This document shows positions 16,464 to 23,767 of a stretch of DNA of 64,000 nucleotides, piece after piece. The notes beneath the pieces are model-generated. The model had not been told where the DNA came from and did no database searches. It saw only the letters and a program-made list of their open reading frames with translations. The first letter of the stretch is position 1, and every line of letters starts with the position of its first letter. The stretch comes from Pseudarthrobacter siccitolerans (lineage in GTDB: Bacteria; Actinomycetota; Actinomycetes; Actinomycetales; Micrococcaceae): the NCBI RefSeq assembly GCF_001046895.1, contig NZ_CAQI01000059.1:271796-335795 (forward strand). The letters run 5' to 3'. A program made the position numbers and the translations under genes.

Positions 16464-17756
16464 CTACAGCCCGGCGATGGCTTCCCGCAGTACCGGAGCC
16501 AGCCGGCGCACTCCCTCGGTGATCGCCTCGGGGGGTACGGCGCTGTAGGCGAGGCGCAGCTTGTTGGACGGCTCGTCCGACGGCGTGAAGGCGGCACCGG
16601 GGATGAACACCACTCCGGCGTCGATCGCCTTGAGCAACAGCGGGTAGGTGTCCACTCCTTCCGGCAGTGTCACCCAGACAAAGAAGCCGCCCTCCGGGGC
16701 GGTCCAGCTGGTGCCCTCCGGCATATGGGCTTCAAGGGCGGCGAGCATGGCCCGGCAGCGCTCTGCATACAGGCCGCGGTAGGTCTCGATCTGGCCCTTC
16801 CAGTCGTAGTCCCGCAGGTACGCGGAGACCATCATCTGATTAAGCGCGGGCGGGCAGAGAGTGACGGATTCTGCCGCGAGGTAGTACCGCCGCTGAAGAT
16901 GCTCCGGAACCAGGGCCCAGCCGATCCGCAGGCCCGGCGCGAAGATCTTGGAGAAGGAACCCAGGTAGATGACATCTCCCGGGTTGTCGGCGCGGAGCGG
17001 TGGAAGCAGCTCGCCTTCAAAGCGGAGCAGCCCGTACGGGTTGTCCTCCAGGACCAAAATATTCGCCCTGCTGCATATGTTGACGATCCGTTGCCGCCGT
17101 TCCCGGGCCAGGGTGATGCCGGAGGGGTTGTTGAAGTTGGGGATGGTGTACAGGAATTTGATGTTTTTGCCGGCCAGCTGCAGGGCGGCGATTTTGGCCT
17201 CCAGCAGGTCCGGGACCAGGCCGTCCTGGTCCATCTCCACGGTTTCCACCTGGACCTGGTACGCCTCGAAGGTATTCAGGGCGCCCACATAGGTTGGGTC
17301 TTCCACCAGCACCACATCCCCGGGGTTGCAGAAGACCTTGGTGGCCACGTCCTGGGCGGACTGCGATCCCGCGGTGATCACCACATTTTCCGGCCGGGCA
17401 TCGAGGATGCCTTCGGCCGCCATCACCTCGCAGATCTGGGCGCGGAGCTCCGGAGTTCCCTGCCCGCTGCCGTACTGCAGGGCAGTCAGGCCGTCCTGGG
17501 CGATGATGGCAGCAGCGGTCTCCGCTAGCCGGTCCATGGGGAGGGACTGCAGGTAGGGGCTTCCGCCGGCAAGCGAAACGAGTCCGGGGCGTAGGGAAAT
17601 ATCAAAGACATCGCGGACGGCGGATTGGCGTATGTTGGCAGCGCGCTCTGAGAACAGTTCCTCATGGCGGTGGGCGGACGTGGCCGCCCGTTCGATGGCG
17701 TCAATGGCTTCAGCGGGCAGCGTCCCTGCTGCGGCGTCGAGTGTTTCGTGGCTCAC
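16464..17756 (-). CDS. PLP-dependent aminotransferase, 2-aminoadipate (LysN/MocR-type) family
   Basis: A 430-residue fold-type I aminotransferase with PNFNNPSG (residues 206-213) and Schiff-base Lys270 in GSFSKIFAPGLRIGW. It matches the catalytic half of MocR regulators but has no N-terminal winged-helix domain, as in 2-aminoadipate or valine aminotransferases. I place the start at GTG 17756: the minus-strand hexamer TATCCT ends 6 nt upstream, so the mRNA is probably leaderless; GTG 17762 falls inside that spacer. The amino-acid substrate is not determinable here. Confidence 0.85.
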   Translation of the reverse strand: MSHETLDAAAGTLPAEAIDAIERAATSAHRHEELFSERAANIRQSAVRDVFDISLRPGLVSLAGGSPYLQSLPMDRLAETAAAIIAQDGLTALQYGSGQGTPELRAQICEVMAAEGILDARPENVVITAGSQSAQDVATKVFCNPGDVVLVEDPTYVGALNTFEAYQVQVETVEMDQDGLVPDLLEAKIAALQLAGKNIKFLYTIPNFNNPSGITLARERRQRIVNICSRANILVLEDNPYGLLRFEGELLPPLRADNPGDVIYLGSFSKIFAPGLRIGWALVPEHLQRRYYLAAESVTLCPPALNQMMVSAYLRDYDWKGQIETYRGLYAERCRAMLAALEAHMPEGTSWTAPEGGFFVWVTLPEGVDTYPLLLKAIDAGVVFIPGAAFTPSDEPSNKLRLAYSAVPPEAITEGVRRLAPVLREAIAGL

Positions 17757-17860
17757 ATCCACAGGATACAGCCGGGAGTTGCTGATTAGGCAACATCCGT
17801 TTAGTAAAGTTTGAACCGCGCGCTGAAAGTTGCGGTCCGGAGATGCTATGCCCGGGACGG

Positions 17861-18670
17861 TCAGTCCAGCCGCAGGGCCTCCGCGAGGCCCATGCCGTTG
17901 ATATAGATCTCCGCGCGGATCGCTCCCACGGCCGCCACCGCCGTCTGGGTCAGCTGCGCTTCCACCCGCGGTGCGTCGCACACCCCTCCAAGTCGCAGTG
18001 TTCCCGCCAGGTACACGGTCACCGTGGTGCCGTCGAAGCTTCCTGAGAGAAATTTCAAGTCGGAAGCGGACAGCGCGTTGTAAACGCCTGCTGCCGGCTT
18101 GGGCGGCCCTGCTTCGGTTGATGCTTCCAGCAGTGCGCCCACTGCGGCAGGCAGCGGCTCCCCTGCGTCCGCGCTGGGGCGGGCCACCGCCACCAGGCTG
18201 TCATTGCAGCCGAAGCGCACCCCGTTGCTGCCGCCGTCGTCCAGCATCACGTAGTAGGCCGTCACGGCCTGCACAGGCGCGGCCTTGCCAAAGGGGGCCG
18301 CGTCGGATGGTGCAGGACTTTGCAGCGCCGGTCCTTCCAGGATGCCCGGACCGGGCGGGGAGGTTCCGTCAGTCGAGGTTCCGGCGGAGGTGGCAGGGGC
18401 AGCTTCGGCCTGCGGCTGCGGCTGCGGGGGGCCGGGGCTGGCCGTTGCCAGCGGCGGCGCGTCCTGTGGCTGCGGGGCGGGGCTGGCCGGGGCTGTTTCC
18501 CCGGCGGGGCCGGTACCGGCATCCACCAGCGGCGCGGAGGACGAGGAGGCAGGGGCCGAAGGGGAGGGGCTGACGCAGGAGCTGAGGAACAGTGGAAGTG
18601 CCAGGGCAAGAGCCGCCAGCGCGGCGCGCGCCACCGCTGTTTGCCTTCCGCCGCTGCGCCTGTCTGCCAT
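17861..18670 (-). CDS. GerMN-domain lipoprotein
   Basis: A 269-residue surface lipoprotein: basic N-terminus, hydrophobic helix and lipobox LSSC, then a long Pro/Ala/Ser-rich spacer (to about residue 130) and a C-terminal GerMN domain (YYVMLDDGGSNGVRF ... EIYINGMG). GerMN domains occur in spore germination protein GerM and in actinobacterial LpqB-like envelope proteins. Function is unknown but envelope-associated. ATG 18670 is preferred; a TTG four codons upstream is possible. It is on the same strand as the aminotransferase, with a 104-bp gap. Confidence 0.8.
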   Translation of the reverse strand: MADRRSGGRQTAVARAALAALALALPLFLSSCVSPSPSAPASSSSAPLVDAGTGPAGETAPASPAPQPQDAPPLATASPGPPQPQPQAEAAPATSAGTSTDGTSPPGPGILEGPALQSPAPSDAAPFGKAAPVQAVTAYYVMLDDGGSNGVRFGCNDSLVAVARPSADAGEPLPAAVGALLEASTEAGPPKPAAGVYNALSASDLKFLSGSFDGTTVTVYLAGTLRLGGVCDAPRVEAQLTQTAVAAVGAIRAEIYINGMGLAEALRLD

Positions 18671-18794
18671 GCTGCACCGCAATCCCGTCCCGGCACGTAC
18701 CGTGGATTAACGTTACGGCCGGCGCATTGGCCAAAGAATGCCCGGAAGGTACCGGTTGGGATAAGAGTTGGTCACGGCAGTGCAGTGTGCCAGG

Positions 18795-20039
18795 TCAGGC
18801 TCCGGGGCGGCCCGGCCACTCCTTGCCGGCCCACGGATCGTAGTCGGCAATCAGTTCCTCCTGCGGCGGCCGCTCCGCCTCGGGGATGTGCTGCAGGTTT
18901 ACCCGGACCCGGTACCACAGCGAGCTCGAGCCCCGCATTCCGTCAACCAGTACGTCGGCCGGATGCAGGGCCGGGACGAGGTCCGCGTGCCGTGACTTCC
19001 ACTCGTCCAGCGCTGCCAGCGCTTCGGACTTGGTTTTGGTGCGGGCAACTTCGATCAGGGGCATCACCGACTGCCGGCGTCCGGAGCCGTCGCCGCTGCG
19101 GGGTGCCTTTTCGGCCGGGCCGAGTTCGGCCGCCAGGGCCAGGAGCCCGTCCAGTGAGCCTGCCGCGCCGTTTATTCCGGCGTGGGGGTCGCCCACTTCC
19201 GCGAAACGCTCCGGCACTGTTCGCACGGTGAACTGCTCCGGCCGGGCCGAGCGCACTTCATCCCACGCCAGCGGCGTTGAGACGCGGGCATCGGGCAGCG
19301 GGCGGACTGAGTAGGCGGACGCCACCGTGCGGTCCTTGGCGTTTTGGTTGAAGTCAACGAATACGCTCTCGCCGCGCTCCTCCTTCCACCACCGCGCCGT
19401 GGCGAGGCCGGGAGCGCGGTTCTCCACCTCGCGCGCCAGCGTTTCGGCGGCGAGCCGCACGTCGCGGTAGGACCACCGGGGCTCGATGCGCACCAGGATG
19501 TGCAGTCCCCGGGATCCGCTGGTCTTCGGCCACCCTGCCAGCCCGACGTCGTCGAGCACGTCCTGCGCCACGTAGGCGACGTCAACGATCTGCGACCAGT
19601 CCACCCCCGGCATGGGATCCAGGTCCACGCGCAGTTCGTCCGGGTGCTCGAGGTCCTCGGCGCGGACGGGATGCGGGTTGAGGTCCAGGCAGCCGAGGTT
19701 TACCACCCACGCCAGTCCTGCCGCATCGCGGATCACTGCTTCTTCCGCCGAAGTTCCCGATGCATAGTGCAGCGTTGCGGTGTCGATGAAGTCCGGGTGG
19801 TTCTCCGGCACGCGCTTTTGGAAGAACGGCTCGGCGTCGATGCCCTTGGGAAACCGCTTGAGCACCATGGGCCGGCCGCCGGCACCGCGCAGGGCTCCTT
19901 CGGCCACGGACAGGTAGTAGTTCACCAGGTCCAGCTTGGTCAGCCCGGGCCCAGGGAAGACCACCTTGTCGGGGCTCGAGACGCGAACCTCGGCACCGGC
20001 GATGTCCAGGATCTCGGCCGGGGTCTTCGAGGGGCTCAT
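18795..20039 (-). CDS. LigD-type polymerase/primase domain protein (NHEJ)
   Basis: A 414-residue archaeo-eukaryotic primase-like polymerase of the LigD-Pol family, which fills and extends ends during non-homologous end joining. Metal ligands are visible as Asp139 and Asp141 in RVDLDP and Asp229 in VFVDFNQN; SGSRGLHI (174-181) binds the incoming nucleotide. There is no ligase or phosphoesterase domain and no Ku gene in the window. A TACCGT hexamer ends 6 nt before the ATG, implying a leaderless transcript and excluding the longer open frame. Confidence 0.92.
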   Translation of the reverse strand: MSPSKTPAEILDIAGAEVRVSSPDKVVFPGPGLTKLDLVNYYLSVAEGALRGAGGRPMVLKRFPKGIDAEPFFQKRVPENHPDFIDTATLHYASGTSAEEAVIRDAAGLAWVVNLGCLDLNPHPVRAEDLEHPDELRVDLDPMPGVDWSQIVDVAYVAQDVLDDVGLAGWPKTSGSRGLHILVRIEPRWSYRDVRLAAETLAREVENRAPGLATARWWKEERGESVFVDFNQNAKDRTVASAYSVRPLPDARVSTPLAWDEVRSARPEQFTVRTVPERFAEVGDPHAGINGAAGSLDGLLALAAELGPAEKAPRSGDGSGRRQSVMPLIEVARTKTKSEALAALDEWKSRHADLVPALHPADVLVDGMRGSSSLWYRVRVNLQHIPEAERPPQEELIADYDPWAGKEWPGRPGA

Positions 20040-20103
20040 GGCGTCACGGTAGCAACGATCCGGTGCGGCAGCCAGAGGGCAGGCATGCCGGTTTAAGCAC
20101 AAA

Positions 20104-20135
20104 AGTGCCCGGCGCGAATAGTCGCACCGGGCACT
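20104..20135 (-). terminator. Rho-independent terminator of the FMN reductase gene
   Basis: AGTGCCCGG (20104-20112) pairs with CCGGGCACT (20127-20135), with GCGA/TCGC pairing inside and a 4-nt loop. Read on the minus strand the hairpin is followed by TTTTG. It lies 13 nt beyond the reductase stop. Confidence 0.75.
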
Positions 20136-20147
20136 CGGGCAGGCTGC

Positions 20148-20705
20148 CTACGCGGCAGGCTGGACGGCGGCAAGGGCGTCGAACACACCCTTGATCTGCT
20201 CCACCACTTCTGCGTCATCCTTCGGGTGCAGCTCGGCGAAGCGCACCATGGAACCGGGGACGGCGAGCTTGACGTTTTCCAGGACCTGGGCGCCGGCGAT
20301 GCCTGCTGCCTTGCGGGCCTCGTCCTGGGCCCACACTCCGCCGTACTGGCCAAAAGCGGTGCCGACGACGGCGGTGGGCTTGCCCGCGAGGGCGCCGGCG
20401 CCGAAGGGGCGGGACAGCCAGTCGATGGCGTTCTTCAGCGCTGCGGGAACGGTGCCGTTGTGCTCGGGGGTCACCAGCAGGACAGTGTCAGCCTCGCTGG
20501 CCGCGGCGCGCAGGGCGGCAGCGGCCGCGGGAACCTGGCCTTCAACGTCGATGTCCTCGTTGTAGAAGGGGATGTTGCCCAGGCTTTCGTGGATAACAAC
20601 TTCCACCTGTTCCGGAGCGTTCAGCTGGATTGCTTCGGCCAGCTTCTGGTTGGTGGACTCGGCGCGCAGGCTGCCGACGAGGGTCAGTACGGTGCTCTTG
20701 GTCAT
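20148..20705 (-). CDS. NADPH-dependent FMN reductase
   Basis: A 185-residue flavodoxin-fold protein of the NADPH-dependent FMN reductase family. The phosphate-binding GSLRAESTNQKLA and the signature PEHNGTVPAALKNAIDW (about residues 79-95) are clear. It likely reduces FMN, quinones or azo/chromate-type acceptors in the cytoplasm. The ATG at 20705 has AGGAG 5 nt upstream; the longer open frame runs into the operator region. It is divergent from a TetR gene with a perfect operator between them, so repression by that TetR is likely. Confidence 0.9.
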   Translation of the reverse strand: MTKSTVLTLVGSLRAESTNQKLAEAIQLNAPEQVEVVIHESLGNIPFYNEDIDVEGQVPAAAAALRAAASEADTVLLVTPEHNGTVPAALKNAIDWLSRPFGAGALAGKPTAVVGTAFGQYGGVWAQDEARKAAGIAGAQVLENVKLAVPGSMVRFAELHPKDDAEVVEQIKGVFDALAAVQPAA

Positions 20706-20784
20706 GTGGACTCCTGGGGTAGGGGCGGCGGGAGGGGAGCCGCCGGCCGGGGAACACGGAGGCTTGTTGGTGCCTTCATCCATC

Positions 20785-20806
20785 TAAACGGACTGCGGTC
20801 CGTTTA
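20785..20806. promoter_or_regulatory. TetR operator
   Basis: TAAACGGAC (20785-20793) and GTCCGTTTA (20798-20806) form a perfect inverted repeat with a 4-bp TGCG centre. It lies in the divergent FMN reductase/TetR promoter region, about 28-49 bp upstream of the predicted TetR transcript start, where it would cover the -35 region. Repression of both genes by the adjacent TetR protein is the natural reading. Confidence 0.75.
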
Positions 20807-20833
20807 ATATTCCCCGGGTCTAGAATGTGAAGT

Positions 20834-21442
20834 GTGAGCTCCATCTCAATGCGGCCGCAGTCGCCGTCAAGGGACGCCGCCGAACGCAGCGATGCCGCCC
20901 GGAACCGGGAACGGCTGCTCCAGGCGGCCCGGGAACTCATCGGCGAATGCGGTGCCGAGGGTCTGACCATGGACCGGCTCGCTGAGCAGGCCGGGGTGGG
21001 CAAGGGGACCGTCTTCCGCCGCTTCGGCAGCCGCGCCGGCCTGATGCTGACGCTGCTGAGCGAATCCGAAGCAGCCTTCCAGGAGCGCTTTATGTTCGGG
21101 CCGCCGCCGCTGGGCCCTGGTGCGCCAGGCCTGGACCGCCTCATCGCTTTCGGCGAGGAACGCATCGCCTACCTCATCGAGTTCGGGGAGTTGGCGCTCG
21201 CAGCGGAGAACACCCGGCACGGGCGTTCGGAGCCCCCGGCCGCGGCCTTATGGCACCGCCACCTCGAAGTGTTGCTGCGCGAGGAGGGCTTCGAAGCGGA
21301 CCCTTGGCTGATGGCCCGATCGCTGGCCGCCACCCTTGCCCCGGACCGGCTCTTGAACCTCCTCCAGGTGCAGGGCGTGAGCCAGGAGCGACTGGCTGCA
21401 TCCTGGCGGGATCTTGTCACAAGGGTTGTCAGCGGCGCGTAG
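20834..21442 (+). CDS. TetR family transcriptional regulator
   Basis: A 202-residue repressor with the N-terminal TetR DNA-binding domain (residues about 22-68; helix-turn-helix RLAEQAGVGKGTVFRRFGSR) and a variable C-terminal ligand domain. The start is a GTG; TAGAAT ends 7 nt before it and no Shine-Dalgarno is present, so the mRNA is probably leaderless. It is divergent from FMN reductase with the dyad TAAACGGAC/GTCCGTTTA between, suggesting control of that enzyme and itself in response to an electrophile or quinone-like compound (inference). Confidence 0.9.
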   Translation: MSSISMRPQSPSRDAAERSDAARNRERLLQAARELIGECGAEGLTMDRLAEQAGVGKGTVFRRFGSRAGLMLTLLSESEAAFQERFMFGPPPLGPGAPGLDRLIAFGEERIAYLIEFGELALAAENTRHGRSEPPAAALWHRHLEVLLREEGFEADPWLMARSLAATLAPDRLLNLLQVQGVSQERLAASWRDLVTRVVSGA

Positions 21443-21507
21443 ATTACGCCCGTGGGCACCGACTCGTCCAGTCACATCAACTTCACAAAGTTATTCATAA
21501 CAATCTG

Positions 21508-21543
21508 ATACGGGCAGGCATGTTTGCCTGCACCCGCCCGTAT
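21508..21543 (+). terminator. Terminator of the TetR gene
   Basis: ATACGGGC (21508-21515) pairs with GCCCGTAT (21536-21543), with an inner AGGCA/TGCCT helix, a 4-nt loop and a 6-nt bulge; TTTTG follows. It lies 65 nt beyond the TetR stop and separates it from the peptide transporter leader. Confidence 0.65.
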
Positions 21544-21614
21544 TTTGCGGGGCCGGTTGTGATAGTTTCCTCTTCGAATGTGACCCGCAACATAGTCCAC
21601 AGGACTGGCGTACA

Positions 21615-21682
21615 GCCGGCGGGTTGCCGGCTACCCGCCGGCGAAGGACCCTGTGTCGCGGCACAACCCCCGCCGACACGGG
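21615..21682 (+). promoter_or_regulatory. Tandem hairpins in the leader of the peptide ABC operon
   Basis: GCCGGCGGGT (21615-21624) pairs perfectly with ACCCGCCGGC (21633-21642); shortly after, CCCTGTGTCG (21649-21658) pairs with CGACACGGG (21674-21682) with one bulged base. Both lie in the 352-bp gene-poor stretch (21443-21794), before the leader ORF. They could be an attenuator or a riboregulator; no known riboswitch consensus was recognised. Confidence 0.45.
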
Positions 21683-21703
21683 GACAACGGAAGGATCCAG
21701 CAC

Positions 21704-21790
21704 GTGATTGTTGATTTGCCCGATACCGTGATCCACCTGCGGACTCCCTGGTGCCCCGACGTCCGGCTGGCGGCGGCGAAACAGAACTAG
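21704..21790 (+). CDS. Putative 28-residue leader peptide before the oligopeptide permease
   Basis: A GTG-initiated frame of 28 codons beginning VIVDLPDTVIHL, with GGAAGGA 8 nt upstream. It ends 4 nt before the permease ATG, and that ATG has no Shine-Dalgarno of its own, so translation of the permease probably depends on ribosomes finishing this ORF. The peptide contains one Trp and one Cys and no amino-acid run that would suggest classical attenuation. It resembles nothing I know; the coupling argument is inference from the ribosome-binding pattern. Confidence 0.45.
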   Translation: MIVDLPDTVIHLRTPWCPDVRLAAAKQN

Positions 21791-21794
21791 TCCC

Positions 21795-22778
21795 ATGCTC
21801 AGGTACCTCGCGAAGCGCGGCATCACATACGTCTTTATGATCTTCCTGACCACCTCGGCGGGATACTTCCTGGCGGTCAGTTCCCTGAAACCTGCCTTGC
21901 TGGAACAGGAACGCATTCCCCGCCCCACGCCAGAGCAGGTCGCGAACTCCATGCGCCTCAAAGGCCTGGACCCGGACCTCAACCCGTGGGAGCGATACGT
22001 GGAATGGCTGACGGCCATCGTCACCCGCTGGGACTGGGGCCGCAGCCCCAACGGGGCCTACATCAACGCCGAGTTTGGCGACCGTGTCTGGATCTCCACC
22101 CGGCTTTTCCTGGCCTCCATCATCCTCACGCTCGTGATCGGCGTGGCTTTGGGGGTCTACTCGGCAGCGCGGCAGTACAAGTTCCAGGACCGTGCCATCA
22201 CGTCCTACAGCTACCTCGCCTACATCGTGCCCGCGCCCATTGCCTACTTCCTGGTGCAGCTGGGTGCCATCAACATCAATGAAACCGTGGGGGAGCGCAT
22301 CTTCTTCGTCACCGGTATCTCCACGCCGGGAACGGCGCCGGGGTGGCCGCAGTTCGTGGACATGCTGGCGCACTACGCCGTCCCCACCATAGCCATCACC
22401 CTGGTGGGCTGGGGTTCCTACCAGATAGCCCAGCGCCAGTACCTCCTGGACAACGTGAACGCAGACTTTGTCCGGACGGCGCGGGCCAAGGGGCTCACCC
22501 GCAACCAGGCCATCTCCCGGCATGCACTGCGGGTTTCGTTCATCCCCGTGGCCCAGAGCATCGCCTTCACCATCCCGGCAATCTTCGCCGGCGGGTTCTT
22601 CGCGGAAAAAATCTTCGCCTGGCCCGGAGTGGGCTCCTGGAGCATCGACGCCATTTCGCTCCAGGACGTCAACGCCGCCACGGCCACGCTCGCTTACGGC
22701 TCCGTCATCTTCGCCCTCGGCGCCATCCTGGCGGACTTCGCCACCACCCTTGTTGACCCGAGAGTGCGGGTGCAGTAG
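21795..22778 (+). CDS. Peptide/nickel ABC transporter permease (DppB/OppB family)
   Basis: A 327-residue inner-membrane permease with about six transmembrane helices. The DppB-type start (LRYLAKRGITYVFMIFLTT) and the BPD EAA loop DFVRTARAKGLTRNQAISRHALR identify it. Unusually the first periplasmic region is long (residues about 30-95). It forms the translocation channel together with the next gene and is first of the four main operon genes. It lacks its own ribosome-binding site (see leader peptide). Confidence 0.92.
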   Translation: MLRYLAKRGITYVFMIFLTTSAGYFLAVSSLKPALLEQERIPRPTPEQVANSMRLKGLDPDLNPWERYVEWLTAIVTRWDWGRSPNGAYINAEFGDRVWISTRLFLASIILTLVIGVALGVYSAARQYKFQDRAITSYSYLAYIVPAPIAYFLVQLGAININETVGERIFFVTGISTPGTAPGWPQFVDMLAHYAVPTIAITLVGWGSYQIAQRQYLLDNVNADFVRTARAKGLTRNQAISRHALRVSFIPVAQSIAFTIPAIFAGGFFAEKIFAWPGVGSWSIDAISLQDVNAATATLAYGSVIFALGAILADFATTLVDPRVRVQ

Positions 22779-22780
22779 CC

Positions 22781-23767
22781 ATGACCAACCTCAACGCCGT
22801 TGACCCGGCTGCCGTCGCCCAGGACGCGCACCTGGAAAATGCCGACGTCATTATCGGCAAGAACACCATCATCTTCCGCCGCTTCCTGCGCAACAAGACG
22901 GCCGTGGCCGGCCTTGCCATCTTCCTTGCCCTGACCATTTTTTCCTTCGTCGGCGGGTACTTCACCCAATGGGACAAGGAAACCATCGACCCCTTCAACA
23001 TCGGCATGCCCCCGTCTGCCGAGCACTACCTCGGCACGTCCCAGGCAGGCATCGACCTCTACGCGATGACGGTCGAAGGCACCAGGATCTCCATCCTGAT
23101 CGGCCTGGTGGTGGGACTGGTGTCCGTCCTGATCGCCGCTGTCTACGGGTGCACCATGGCTTACTTCGGCGGCAAGGTGGACAAGGTGATGCTCTTCATC
23201 CTGGAGGCGCTCATCATGATGCCGGCGCTGCTGGTGGTGGCAGTAGCCACCAGCGGCGGCGGCGCCGGACTGAAGCGCGACCTGCCCTCCTGGCTGCTGC
23301 TGATCATCGTGCTGCTGGTATTCAGCTGGATGGGTACGGCCCGCCTGATCCGGTCCTTGTCCATGTCCCTGATGCAGCGGGACTACGTCAAGGCCGCCCA
23401 GTACATGGGCGTCCCGCCGCGCCGGATCGTGTGGCGCCACCTGGTCCCCAACATCGGCTCGCTGCTGGTCCTGGACGTCACCCGTGGGGTCACCGGCGCC
23501 ATCCTGGCCGAGGTGGCCTTCTCCTTCATCGGCATCGGCATCAAGGTCCCGGATGTAAGCCTCGGCGTCCTCATCGGCGGGGCCACCTCGCAGGTGCAGA
23601 CTTTCCCCTGGATGTTCTGGGTTCCGCTCGCTGTGATGTTCCTGCTCACCGGCTCACTGGCCATGATGAACGACGGACTCCGCGACGCCTTTGATCCCAG
23701 CTCCAGCTCCAGCGGCAGCGCCAAAAAGCGCAAGGCCCAAACCCGTGTGAAGAGGAGCGCCTCATGA
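22781..23767 (+). CDS. Peptide/nickel ABC transporter permease (DppC/OppC family)
   Basis: A 328-residue permease, the OppC-type partner. It has the OppC N-terminal segment (IFRRFLRNKTAVAGLAIFLAL), the early extracytoplasmic EHYLGTSQAGIDL motif and the EAA loop DYVKAAQYMGVPPRRIVWRHLVPN. The C-terminus is Ser/Lys-rich. It follows the first permease by 2 nt and overlaps the ATPase gene by four bases (ATGA), indicating tight translational coupling. Confidence 0.93.
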   Translation: MTNLNAVDPAAVAQDAHLENADVIIGKNTIIFRRFLRNKTAVAGLAIFLALTIFSFVGGYFTQWDKETIDPFNIGMPPSAEHYLGTSQAGIDLYAMTVEGTRISILIGLVVGLVSVLIAAVYGCTMAYFGGKVDKVMLFILEALIMMPALLVVAVATSGGGAGLKRDLPSWLLLIIVLLVFSWMGTARLIRSLSMSLMQRDYVKAAQYMGVPPRRIVWRHLVPNIGSLLVLDVTRGVTGAILAEVAFSFIGIGIKVPDVSLGVLIGGATSQVQTFPWMFWVPLAVMFLLTGSLAMMNDGLRDAFDPSSSSSGSAKKRKAQTRVKRSAS

